Positions 7,677 to 15,629 of a DNA stretch of 29,671 nt are shown here, piece by piece. Position 1 is the first letter of the stretch; the number at the start of each line of letters is the position of its first letter. The notes under the pieces are model-generated. The model ran no database searches and had not been told where the DNA came from. It saw only the letters and a program-made list of their open reading frames with translations. This DNA is from Myxococcales bacterium (GTDB lineage: Bacteria; Myxococcota; Myxococcia; Myxococcales; Myxococcaceae), in NCBI GenBank assembly GCA_003153055.1, contig PMBV01000345.1, positions 1,825 through 31,495 of the forward strand, written 5' to 3'. Both the position numbers and the translations under genes were made by a program.

Positions 7677-10600
7677 ATGGCTGACTTCACGCTCGACGAC
7701 GTTCGGGAGAGCTTCACCGCCGACATGTCGGCGCTCATCGGCTCCATTCAGGAGGCAAGCCGGTCGCTCCTGGGGACGCAAGCCCTGAGGCTCCCGGTGC
7801 TTCGGAGCGAGAGGGGGAGGTCGCCTTTCGAGGAGGTGGAGGCGCACGCCCACGCCATCTACGGGTCGAGCTCGCTCATCTCCATCACCTCGATGAGCCG
7901 TACCGCCCAGGCCCTCGAGCACCTGGCCCATCGGGGGCATGAGGCCCTGCTCGAGCTCGAGCGACAGGTGAGCGAGGTGCGGGGGCTCGCCGGCCAGTGC
8001 GACCACGCCGCCCAGCAGCTGGGCGCGATGCTCTCGAACGAGCTCGAAGGGCACTCGGAGGTGGCGGGTGCCATCGCCGAACGGCTGGCGCCGTCGTTGG
8101 GGGCTGGCCCCCCGGCGCCGCCGCCTCCCGCTGCTCCAGCCGCCCCCGAACCTCGGGAGTTCGCCTTCGACGACGAGCCAGCGCCGGCCACCGGTCCGCA
8201 CCGCGATGAGCTCCTCGAGGTGTTCCAGCACGAGGCGCGGGAGTACCTGGTCGGGTTGCAAGGCCACCTCCAGGCACTGGGCGCGCGGCCGAATGATCTC
8301 TCGGTGGCCGCTCAGGCCGAGCGCATCTACCACACCATCAAAGGGGCGGCGGCGACCGTCGGCCTCACCGAAGTGAGCGCGCTCGCCGCGACGCTCCAGG
8401 CTCGGTTCGAGGCGCTCGCGGAGGCCGTGGAGCCGCTGACGCCGCCGCTCTTGGGAGACATGCTCCGCACCACCAACCGAATGCTGCGGGCCGCGAGCCT
8501 CCCCGAGATCTCCCTCGATCTGCTCAAACCGACGGAGCCGACGGTGGAGGGCGATCGCATTCGAGCCTTCTTCATCGAGGAGGCGGGCCAGACGTGCCGG
8601 GAGGCCGCGGCGCTCATCGAGGCCGTGTCGACCGCGGGCGTGGATCGGCGGCCGGTGCTCCTTCGCCAAGTGGGCGCGCTGTTCCACCGCCTCAAGGGTT
8701 CAGCGCTGCTGCTGGGCGATCAGCCGGTGGCCGACATGTCTTCCCGCCTCGAGCAAGACTGCGCCCGGGGTGCGCACGCCGACGAGCTTCGAGCCGGGTT
8801 GACGCAGTTGGAGCGCTCGATTCAAGCCGACCTCGAAGCCGCGGCCAGCGCCTCGTCGATCGGCCGGAGCGATGCCTCGGAGGGAGGCGCGAGCGCGCTG
8901 CCCGAGCGCCGGGCAGAGCTGGTGACCGTTTCTGATGAGCCCGAGCTCTGGGAGGCCTTCACCCAGGAGTGCCAGGAGCTCCTCGAGGCGCTCGATCGTG
9001 ACACCTTCGCCCTGGAGCAGAGCACCCAGCCGCAACGCGAGCTCGAGGCCCTGATGCGGCAGATGCACACGCTCAAGGGCGCGGTGAACTCGGTGGGCAT
9101 GGCTCCGACCGGCAAGCTCTTGCACGAAGTCGAGACGGTGTTGGAGTCGCTGGTGGCGGCGCCTCGGCTCCCCTCGGTCAAGGAGATCGCGCGAGTGCTC
9201 TTGGCCGCGCAGCAAGAGGTTCGCCTCAACTTGAGCCAAGCCCTGACGGGGACGCTGGAGTCGTCGAACGGAACCTGGGCTGCGTGGGCCGCCGAGTGCC
9301 TCAAGCCCGGCGCGCGGCAGGTGGCCGAGCCCTCGCGACCGGGAGCGCCGGAGAGCGAGGCCCACCTGAGCACCGAGCGGCACCTCATTCGCGTCACCAC
9401 CGAGCGGTTGGACGAGCTGATGAACCTCTCGGGCGAGATGGTGGTCAGTCGCTCGCGGCTGGTGAGCCGGGTGGCCACGCTGCGGAGCTTGCAGGGCGAG
9501 CTGGGGCGGAGCCGGCGGGCGCTGGTGGGCCGGGTGGACGAGTTCCGCGAGCGCTACGAATACGCGGATCTCGACGGCAAGGCGCGCCGTCGTCCTCGGG
9601 CCGAGGGTCTGGGCGCGGCTCCCAGCGGCACCGCGAGCGCGTGGGAGCGCTTCAGCGAGCTCGAGCTCGATCGCTACGAGGACGTTCACATTCTGTCGCG
9701 GAGCCTGGGGGAAATCACCGACGACCTCGCCGAGATGGACGCGCAGCTCGCGCGAGAGCTGGGCCAGATCGCCGAAGACTCGGAGGGCTTTGGCTCGCTC
9801 ATCTCGAGGATCCAGGGCGAGGTCACGCGGGCCCGCATGGTGCCGGTGGAGTCGCTGTTCGCTCGGCTCCGGCTCCCGGTGCGTGACGCGGCTGAGCGCG
9901 CCGGACGAGAGGTCGTGCTCCGGCTCGAAGGCGAGACGGTGAATATCGACAAGACAATCATCGACGCCCTCTACAAGCCCATGCTGCATCTGGTGCGAAA
10001 CGCGGTGTTTCACGGCATCGAGAGCCCCGAGGAGCGCGAGCAGGTGGGCAAGCCTCGGCTCGGTGTGTTGACGCTGCGCGCCCGCCAAGACTCGGGGCAG
10101 GTCGTCATCGAGCTGAGCGACGACGGCAGGGGCCTCGATCTCGAGAAGCTCAAAGCGAAGGGGGTCGCCGCTGGGCTGGTGAGCCCGGCCGAGCCCCTCG
10201 GTTCGGTGCTGGTGCGAGACCTGGTCTTCGCCCATGGCATCAGCACCTCAGCCACGGTGTCTTCGGTGGCGGGGCGCGGGGTGGGCGGCGAGGTGGTGAA
10301 GCGGTCCATCGAGCGGCTCAACGGCGAGGTGCGGCCCGAGACGGCGCCGGGTCGGGGGACCACCTTTGTCATCACCTTGCCCCTCACGCTGATCATCACC
10401 CAGGCGCTGTTGGTGCGCTCAGCGTCGCGGGTGTTGGCGCTGCCGCTGTTCTTCGCCGAGCGTATCGTCGAGCTTGAGCATGCTCCTCCGGCGAGCGCGC
10501 TCTCCATCGCTCAAATCAAGGTCGGCGACCAGTACCTGCCGCTGCGCCGCGTGGAGGCGCTGTTCGGTGAGCCGGCGCAGGTGTCGCAAGGGCCAGTGGT

Positions 10601-11411
10601 GGTGCTGCGGCTGGGCGATCGTCGTCTCGCCATTCAGGTCGACCAGCTCATGGCGCGGGAGGAGATCGTCGTGAAGAGCCTGGGCGACGTGCTCACTGGG
10701 CACCCAGCCTTCGCCGGCGTCACGATGCGCGGCAATGGCGAGCTGGTGTTGGTCTTGGATGTCCCCGGCATCATGGACGGCCTGGGGGTCCGCGGGCGCC
10801 CCGAGGCCCTGTCGCGCCCCACGCCGACCCCGGCGGCCCAACCCGAGCCAGACGCTCCACCCTCATCGTGGAGCGAGCCATCGTCGGGCAGCCTGGTGCC
10901 CGCGCCCAATCCAACGGCTGCGCTGAGTCACCCGAGTGGTCAATTTAGTCGTCCGAGTGCGCAGTTTAGTCATCTGGGCGCTCAGTCGAGTCATCCGAGC
11001 GCTCAGGTCAGCTCGGTCGTGACTCGACGAATGCGGGTGCTGGTCGTAGACGACTCCTTGTCGGTGCGCAAAGTGGCCGAGAAGGTGCTGGTGGGGCTCG
11101 GGGTCGACGTCACCTTGGCCGTCGATGGCGTCGACGCCCTGGCGCGCCTGCGAGCGGAGTCCTTCGACCTCGTCTTCACCGACCTCGAGATGCCCCGGCT
11201 CCACGGCTACGAGCTCATTCGCGAGATTCGCTTCCTGCCCAAGCTGAAGACGCTCCCCGTCGTGGTGGTGTCGAGTCGCTCGGGAGCCAAGTACCAGGAG
11301 CAGGCGCGCTCCCTGGGGGCGACCGACTACGTCACCAAGCCCTTCACCGCGCAGATACTCGACGTCATCCTCAAGCGGTACGTGAAGCTCGACGGAGCCC
11401 AGAATGGGTGA
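7677..11411 (+). CDS. cheA: ChpA-like hybrid CheA histidine kinase with four Hpt-like modules and a receiver
   Basis: A 1244-residue kinase. There are four Hpt-like modules: an atypical one at H59 (HAIYGSSSL, Lys replaced by Tyr), then H219 (HTIKGAAATVG), H337 (HRLKGSALLLG) and H464 (HTLKGAVNSVG). Next come the dimerisation helices (RLDELMNLSGEMVVSRSRL), the HATPase with N-box N775 (HLVRNAVFHGIES), G1 D816-G817-R818-G819 and G2 (GRGVGGEVV), and the CheW-like P5 domain (TQALLVRSASRVLALPLFF). A serine/histidine-rich repeat linker (residues 1084-1111) leads to a receiver (D1125, D1126, acceptor D1169, K1221). The build is that of ChpA of type IV pilus systems, with fewer Hpt modules. GAGGAA precedes ATG 7677. 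It would phosphorylate its own receiver, the PilH-like protein and the receiver-PATAN protein. It is complete, with all kinase boxes intact. Confidence 0.95.
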   Translation: MADFTLDDVRESFTADMSALIGSIQEASRSLLGTQALRLPVLRSERGRSPFEEVEAHAHAIYGSSSLISITSMSRTAQALEHLAHRGHEALLELERQVSEVRGLAGQCDHAAQQLGAMLSNELEGHSEVAGAIAERLAPSLGAGPPAPPPPAAPAAPEPREFAFDDEPAPATGPHRDELLEVFQHEAREYLVGLQGHLQALGARPNDLSVAAQAERIYHTIKGAAATVGLTEVSALAATLQARFEALAEAVEPLTPPLLGDMLRTTNRMLRAASLPEISLDLLKPTEPTVEGDRIRAFFIEEAGQTCREAAALIEAVSTAGVDRRPVLLRQVGALFHRLKGSALLLGDQPVADMSSRLEQDCARGAHADELRAGLTQLERSIQADLEAAASASSIGRSDASEGGASALPERRAELVTVSDEPELWEAFTQECQELLEALDRDTFALEQSTQPQRELEALMRQMHTLKGAVNSVGMAPTGKLLHEVETVLESLVAAPRLPSVKEIARVLLAAQQEVRLNLSQALTGTLESSNGTWAAWAAECLKPGARQVAEPSRPGAPESEAHLSTERHLIRVTTERLDELMNLSGEMVVSRSRLVSRVATLRSLQGELGRSRRALVGRVDEFRERYEYADLDGKARRRPRAEGLGAAPSGTASAWERFSELELDRYEDVHILSRSLGEITDDLAEMDAQLARELGQIAEDSEGFGSLISRIQGEVTRARMVPVESLFARLRLPVRDAAERAGREVVLRLEGETVNIDKTIIDALYKPMLHLVRNAVFHGIESPEEREQVGKPRLGVLTLRARQDSGQVVIELSDDGRGLDLEKLKAKGVAAGLVSPAEPLGSVLVRDLVFAHGISTSATVSSVAGRGVGGEVVKRSIERLNGEVRPETAPGRGTTFVITLPLTLIITQALLVRSASRVLALPLFFAERIVELEHAPPASALSIAQIKVGDQYLPLRRVEALFGEPAQVSQGPVVVLRLGDRRLAIQVDQLMAREEIVVKSLGDVLTGHPAFAGVTMRGNGELVLVLDVPGIMDGLGVRGRPEALSRPTPTPAAQPEPDAPPSSWSEPSSGSLVPAPNPTAALSHPSGQFSRPSAQFSHLGAQSSHPSAQVSSVVTRRMRVLVVDDSLSVRKVAEKVLVGLGVDVTLAVDGVDALARLRAESFDLVFTDLEMPRLHGYELIREIRFLPKLKTLPVVVVSSRSGAKYQEQARSLGATDYVTKPFTAQILDVILKRYVKLDGAQNG
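10926..11009 (+). repeat. four 21-bp tandem repeats encoding a heptapeptide linker in CheA
   Basis: Four in-frame 21-bp units encode SHPSGQF, SRPSAQF, SHLGAQS and SHPSAQV, joining the CheW-like domain of CheA to its receiver. The units begin AGTC(A/G) and use AGT serine codons and TTT phenylalanine, giving lower GC and codon use unlike the flanks. It is probably a flexible tether whose length can change by unit gain or loss. Confidence 0.85.
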
Positions 11412-11898
11412 GGCTGGCGCTGACCTGTCGGTGTTCCTCGACTGCCATGGCGTCGTGCTCGCCATGCCAGTTCGGCAAATTGAGCGTCTGGTCCTCAGTG
11501 AGGAGGTCGAGGTCACTCCGCGGAGCGAGGGCGTGCCGATCGCCGTCGCGGGGTCCACCCGGTACGCCGCCTGGAGCCTCGGGCGGCTCCTCGAGGTGGG
11601 GCCTCTGGAGACGGCGTGGGTGTTGTTGCGCCTTCCCCATGAGGGCGGAGAGCTGCCGCTGGCGCTGAGCACTGGTCGGTGTCTCCTCGTCGCGCCCCTG
11701 ACACAGGAGGTCTCGGCGCTGCCACCGGGGCTGTTCCGAGGGCGGCAGGCAGCCCTGTGGGGGACGTTTCCCGTCAGCCGCGTCAAGGGCTCGAAGCTGA
11801 CGGGTGTCATGGGGCTGTGCCTCGACCCGCTGCACCTGTGGAGCAGCCACGAGCTCGAGCTCTCGGCCTTGGCGCTCGCCTCGGCCCACGACTCATGA
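11404..11898 (+). CDS. divergent CheW-like protein
   Basis: A 164-residue soluble protein with the strand layout of a CheW domain: LSVFLDCHGVVLAMPVRQIERLVLSEEVEV for the first strands, then YAAWSLGRLLEVG in place of the usual NLRG...DL segment, and TAWVLLRLP and LPLALSTGRCLLV for the later ones. The canonical NLRG is absent, so binding to receptor or kinase may be altered. It starts inside the end of cheA (8-base overlap) and its stop overlaps the next start (ATGA), indicating translational coupling on both sides. It may tune CheA or connect it to the PATAN regulator that follows. The family call is moderate; its place in the operon supports it. Confidence 0.65.
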   Translation: MGEAGADLSVFLDCHGVVLAMPVRQIERLVLSEEVEVTPRSEGVPIAVAGSTRYAAWSLGRLLEVGPLETAWVLLRLPHEGGELPLALSTGRCLLVAPLTQEVSALPPGLFRGRQAALWGTFPVSRVKGSKLTGVMGLCLDPLHLWSSHELELSALALASAHDS

Positions 11899-13304
11899 GC
11901 GCGTCTCGTCGCCTGTTGCTCGTCGAGCCCGACGGTGTGTTTCGCCGCTTCGTCGAGCTGACGGTCGGAGCGCGTGAGTGGCTCGTCGATTCGGTCCGTG
12001 ACAGCGCCGGTGCCGTCGAGGTGCTGCGAGGCACCCGGTTCGACGCGATCATCTGCGAGGTGAACCTCCCCGACGCGGCCGGGCTGCAGCTCCACCGGAG
12101 CTTGCTGCAGGCCACGCGCCTTCGAACGGTGCCCTTTCTGCTCGTCTCGTCGGACGAGCGCGTGTCGAGCCAGGTGGCGGCGCTCCGCTCGGGGGTCGAT
12201 GACTACCTGCGTAAGCCCATTGACGCCGAGCTGCTGCTCGCGCGGCTGGAGGCCCACGTCGGTCGGGCCCGGCGGGCTCGCGAAGGGCTCACGTGTCATC
12301 GCTACGTGCTGGCTGGTGATTTCGGGGTGCTCTCGCTGCCCGATCTCATCTCCACGCTCTCGCTCCAGCATCAGACCGGGGTGGTGTGGGTGTCGGCGCC
12401 CCGAGCCCTGGGCTTGTTGTACCTGGTGGGCGGCAACGTGGTTCACGCGGTGTACGGGACGCTCGTCGGTGAGGCCGCCGTCTTCGGGCTGTTCGCCGAG
12501 CCATCCGCGCGCTTCGAGTTCACCCCCGAGGGCACGCCTCTGGCACCCGAGCGGCACTCCATTCATACGTCGATGACCGGGCTCTTCCTCGAAGCCGCGC
12601 GCCAAGTCGATGAGGGAGCGCTCGCGGGGCCGTCGAGCCCGACGCCCGCGCCGCCCGCCAGCACTGGGTGTGCCGCGCCGATGAGCCGGGAGGCCGATGT
12701 CGCCATGGCCCCCCGGTTCGCCGCGGCCATCGCCGATGGCTTCGCTCTCGCGCAGCTCATGGTGTGGGTTGGAGACGAGCTTGGCTCATGGATCCGCCGC
12801 GAGGGGCACGGCGCACGGCTGCACATTCACCTGGTGACGAGTCTGGAAGCGGGCATCGCGGACCTGCTCACCGTCACCGCGCCCGCCGGCGAGCGTCAGG
12901 TGATGGCGGGGCTTCGGAGCGGTCCCAAGGCGGTCGGCCTCGCCTTCCTCCTTCGCAACGAGAAGCTGGTCGATCTCGTGTTGGTAGACATCGACAATCC
13001 AACGGCGACCCTTCACAACCTGGTGCGCTCGCCGACCATCACCATCATCGCGCCTCGAGGTGGTGACGCGTTCGAGGTTGAGCCACGGATCCGTGTCGGC
13101 CTCGATGCGTTGCTCCGGGCGCGCCCGCCGGCGCTGGTGGTGGGAGTGGGAGACGAGTCCTTGTCTGGGCTTCTGGAGCAGCTTCGCCCTGCCGGCGCCG
13201 ACGTGCTCCGAGTGCCAGGCGCGCTCGATGACGGTGAGCTCGACTTTCGCCAGCTGCTGGTGGCGGCCATCTCGGCTTGGGGTCACCTGGAGGCGCCGCG
13301 ATGA
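11895..13304 (+). CDS. pseudo-receiver - PATAN (DUF4388) regulator with unrecognised C-terminal domain
   Basis: A 469-residue cytoplasmic protein. The N-terminal receiver fold (LLLVEPDG, LLVSSDERV, YLRKPID with K107) has glutamate at the acceptor position (E55 in IICEVNLPD) and only part of the acidic pocket (E11, D13), so it may be locked in a phosphorylated-like state. A PATAN domain follows at about 142-260 (FGVLSLPDLISTLSL, QTGVVWVSAP, LYLVGGNVVHAVYG). After a proline/alanine linker, residues ~275-469 form an alpha/beta domain (LVDLVLVDID, TITIIAPRGGD, PALVVGVGDE) that I cannot name; it has no P-loop. ATG 11895 overlaps the preceding stop, so upstream in-frame starts are disregarded. It is coupled (ATGA) to the Ser/Thr kinase gene that follows, making it a plausible kinase partner or substrate. 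Confidence 0.8.
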   Translation: MSASRRLLLVEPDGVFRRFVELTVGAREWLVDSVRDSAGAVEVLRGTRFDAIICEVNLPDAAGLQLHRSLLQATRLRTVPFLLVSSDERVSSQVAALRSGVDDYLRKPIDAELLLARLEAHVGRARRAREGLTCHRYVLAGDFGVLSLPDLISTLSLQHQTGVVWVSAPRALGLLYLVGGNVVHAVYGTLVGEAAVFGLFAEPSARFEFTPEGTPLAPERHSIHTSMTGLFLEAARQVDEGALAGPSSPTPAPPASTGCAAPMSREADVAMAPRFAAAIADGFALAQLMVWVGDELGSWIRREGHGARLHIHLVTSLEAGIADLLTVTAPAGERQVMAGLRSGPKAVGLAFLLRNEKLVDLVLVDIDNPTATLHNLVRSPTITIIAPRGGDAFEVEPRIRVGLDALLRARPPALVVGVGDESLSGLLEQLRPAGADVLRVPGALDDGELDFRQLLVAAISAWGHLEAPR

Positions 13305-14341
13305 CCCCAGGGTATGCCGTGGATCTCTCGGAGTACTTCGTCGAAGCCCAGGCCCCCGCCGAGCCGCACCCGGAGCCGGCGTTCTTCGACCCGAAGCTCC
13401 CGAGCGATCTCTTCGTCGGGCCGGCCTCGAGCGGGGCAGTCAGTACGAGCGAGTCGGGGGCACACTCGCTCAGCGTCACCAATGGCGGGCGGCGAGAGAA
13501 AGACCCCGATGCGCCCGAGCCGGGGAGCGTCATCGACAAGTACCGCATCGAGGAGCTGGTCGGCGCTGGGGGCTTCGCGCTGGTCTACCGAGCCACGCAC
13601 TTGTTGCTCCGCACGGTGGTGGCGCTCAAGCTGCTTCGCCGGAGAGCGCTGAGGCGCCACCCGAACCTCGCCGAGGCGCTGTGTGACGAGGCCCGGTTGG
13701 CCGCGCGGGTGACACACCCCAACGTCGTCCGAGTCCTCGATGTCACCCATACTCCTCGGCTGACCTACCTCGTCATCGAGTTCGTCGAGGGCGGGAGCCT
13801 CGCGGACCTCCTCCGCGCACGGCGCATGACGCCAATGGAGACAGTGCATCTCGGCATCGACGTCGCCGAGGGGCTCAGGGCTGCGCTGGCGCGCGGGTTG
13901 ATTCACCGTGACATCAAGCCGGGCAACATCCTCCTCACCGCGTCGGGTATGGCCAAGGTGGGTGATTTGGGGCTTGCCCGGCTCGAGCTGACCGGTGCCG
14001 GTGGGTCGGTGTTCGACGCGAGGGGGCTGGTCGGAACGCCCGGCTACATGGCGCCGGAGCAGTCCATCGACTCGCGGGCGGTCGACTGCCGGGCCGACAT
14101 GTACTCTCTTGGCGTGACGCTCTTTCATGCCGTGGTTGGCGAGCCCCCGTTTCCATTGACGAATCGTCAGCGCGTCCTCGAGCTCCACCGGACCGCGGCG
14201 CTTCCCCGACCCTCGTCGCTGGTGTCGGGCATTCCCGAAGGGCTGGAGCGGATCATTCTCCGCCTCACCGAGAAGACGCCCGCGCGCCGCTACGAGTCCT
14301 ACGACGAGTTGCTCCGCGCCCTGCGGACGCTCGTGGGGTAG
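13301..14341 (+). CDS. Hanks-type serine/threonine protein kinase
   Basis: A 346-residue eukaryotic-like protein kinase with all catalytic parts: glycine loop LVGAGGFALVY, ATP-binding K110 (VALK), E130 of helix C, catalytic HRDIKPGN (D204, K206, N209), DLG (D222, in place of DFG) and GTPGYMAPE of the activation segment. The ~80-residue N-terminus is acidic and disordered-looking. Unlike many bacterial STPKs it has no transmembrane helix or C-terminal sensor; it ends right after the kinase lobe, so it must get its signal from a partner. ATG 13301 has GGAGG 7 bases upstream and an ATGA overlap with the PATAN gene; an in-frame start 24 bases earlier lacks these. As the last gene of the chemosensory run it could phosphorylate cluster proteins on Ser/Thr; that is inference. 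Confidence 0.95.
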   Translation: MTPGYAVDLSEYFVEAQAPAEPHPEPAFFDPKLPSDLFVGPASSGAVSTSESGAHSLSVTNGGRREKDPDAPEPGSVIDKYRIEELVGAGGFALVYRATHLLLRTVVALKLLRRRALRRHPNLAEALCDEARLAARVTHPNVVRVLDVTHTPRLTYLVIEFVEGGSLADLLRARRMTPMETVHLGIDVAEGLRAALARGLIHRDIKPGNILLTASGMAKVGDLGLARLELTGAGGSVFDARGLVGTPGYMAPEQSIDSRAVDCRADMYSLGVTLFHAVVGEPPFPLTNRQRVLELHRTAALPRPSSLVSGIPEGLERIILRLTEKTPARRYESYDELLRALRTLVG

Positions 14342-14413
14342 CCATGGGTTGTGCGCAAGCGCTCGGGGCTCGCCAGCTCTTCGACGCAGCACCGCCTGAA
14401 CGCAGGGACCTTG

Positions 14414-14445
14414 CACCGGGCCGTCGGTGCGATGCCGGCCCGGTG
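14414..14445. terminator. candidate bidirectional terminator hairpin between convergent genes
   Basis: A perfect 10-bp inverted repeat (CACCGGGCCG / CGGCCCGGTG) encloses a 12-base loop between the Ser/Thr kinase gene and the oppositely oriented lipoprotein gene. The stem is very GC-rich. No T-run follows on either strand, so it may work as a bidirectional structure or only protect the RNA end. Confidence 0.45.
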
Positions 14446-14468
14446 GGTGGTCGAGTTGACGACGGCTC

Positions 14469-14798
14469 CTACTCGTAGCTCCCGCCAGCGGACTTGCAGA
14501 GCGTCTGCGTTGACGTGCCGGCGTCGGCAGTGGAGAACACCCAGCGAATTTCGGTGGCGGTGCCCTTCTGGAAGACGCACTCCTTCGGCGCGCCGGCCGC
14601 GCAGGCGCCCGTCGAGTAGGTGCCCTTCGCGGTCGTGCACTGCGACTTCACCGTCGCGGCAGTGAACGAGGTGCCGACGTATTCGATGCAGTAGCTCGCG
14701 GTGCCACCGGATGCCTTGCAGCTTCCCGCGTTCGCACCGCCACAACCTGCCATCGCAAACAATCCAAACAACAACACAATCAAAGACTCCAAACGCAT
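14469..14798 (-). CDS. small cysteine-rich lipoprotein
   Basis: A 109-residue secreted lipoprotein. The signal peptide (MRLESLIVLLFGLFAMAGC) ends in a lipobox AMAGC, with C19 the predicted lipidated cysteine. Six further cysteines (27, 37, 54, 66, 74, 101) could form three disulfides. The mature part looks like two copies of a three-cysteine module: Cys, a short spacer, Cys, a 16-26 residue hydrophilic strand region, then Cys followed by a small glycine turn (KGTYS and GGSYE). Function is unknown; such proteins are commonly surface or periplasmic. GAGGGAG lies just upstream of the ATG (14802-14808 on the minus strand). It stands alone, convergent with the kinase gene and divergent from the envelope gene set. 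Confidence 0.8.
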   Translation of the reverse strand: MRLESLIVLLFGLFAMAGCGGANAGSCKASGGTASYCIEYVGTSFTAATVKSQCTTAKGTYSTGACAAGAPKECVFQKGTATEIRWVFSTADAGTSTQTLCKSAGGSYE

Positions 14799-15140
14799 GT
14801 TGCTCCCTCGGTGTTGTACGACGTACGACGTTGGTCGTCCAAGTGACGACGCCGGGGGCTTTGCAAGCTGGAGGCCGACCTTCGACGTAGAGATTCCGCG
14901 GGTTGCGGTGACCGTCTCCTCGGATTTCTGAGGGGGCGCGGTTCTTTGCTTTGCTTTGATTCATTCATCCAGCGTCGCGCGAGCACGTCGCTGATTCTCA
15001 CCAGCCAGGGATCGCGGCCATCGGCATCTGGCTCCGCTTCTCGCCGTTCACGTCAGCGCGGGGCTTCGTTGCCTTGCCGTCACACGACTGGCCGATTCTG
15101 CTGGCGACACTGTTCTTGTGCGTCCTAGAAGCGATCTCTC
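14799..15140. other. intergenic divergent region
   Basis: A 342-base gap between the lipoprotein gene (leftward) and the envelope gene set (rightward). It must contain both promoters, but I cannot place -35/-10 boxes. What stands out is a direct repeat TACGACG at 14817-14823 and 14824-14830, with an overlapping inverted repeat ACGAC-GTTG-GTCGT at 14825-14838 close to the lipoprotein start. There is also an AT-rich patch with three CTTTG copies followed by ATTCATTCAT at 14944-14968. Short open frames here have no RBS or recognisable product. Confidence 0.4.
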
Positions 15141-15629
15141 ATGAAGCACTTGAGACTCGCTTCTCAGCAAGAGGACAGGTTCCGTCCTCCCCCTCATCGG
15201 GTGGACGCCCGACCGGTTGGCTTCGAGACTCCTTTCCGTCTGGCCCCCGCGCTCTGCACCCTCTTCGTCACTCCCGTGGCATCCGGCTGCGACTCTCCGA
15301 ATACCAACGTCGTCCTCGACAACGCCTATTCTCCGTCGGCAACCGACGTTTTCGTCGTCTATAGGGGGTTTTGGCAGGCGGTGCCCTTCGAAACGCCCGC
15401 GGCGTCCTCACCGCCGAGGACCTTCGTCGTGTTGCAGTCTCGCGACGGATTCGAAGTGCACCTCAACGAGACCCTCCACATCCCGGTTGATGACACGACC
15501 TTCATGGGAAACTGCGACGCGGGGAGCTTCCTCTCCCAGAGCCAGGTCGATTTCATCACCCAGCGCGTCTTCGCTGACGCGGGCTTGCGCTACGAGGCGG
15601 CGACCTGCCAGACGACGGGTGCGCCATGA
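15141..15629 (+). CDS. putative secreted lipoprotein, unknown function
   Basis: Up to 162 residues; I do not recognise the family. A short hydrophobic stretch (APALCTLFVTPVASGC) ends in a lipobox-like ASGC, followed by a polar mature part with two further cysteines (MGNCDAG and AATCQ). From ATG 15141 the export signal would be preceded by ~35 polar residues, which is unusual. GTG 15201, in frame, would give a normal lipoprotein signal (VDARPVGFETPFRL...), so the true start may be there; neither has a strong RBS. It is coupled to the porin gene by an ATGA overlap, suggesting that the two are made together and that it may be an outer-membrane accessory of that porin. Confidence 0.6.
   Translation: MKHLRLASQQEDRFRPPPHRVDARPVGFETPFRLAPALCTLFVTPVASGCDSPNTNVVLDNAYSPSATDVFVVYRGFWQAVPFETPAASSPPRTFVVLQSRDGFEVHLNETLHIPVDDTTFMGNCDAGSFLSQSQVDFITQRVFADAGLRYEAATCQTTGAP

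Noticed and set aside
10926..11009. CRISPR-like array from the short repeats in cheA
   Set aside because: The units are contiguous without spacers, in frame, and encode a linker peptide.
10863..12605. 580-codon minus-strand frame opposite the end of cheA and the PATAN gene
   Set aside because: Low-complexity Arg/His/Gln composition, no motifs; the plus strand has clear conserved domains.
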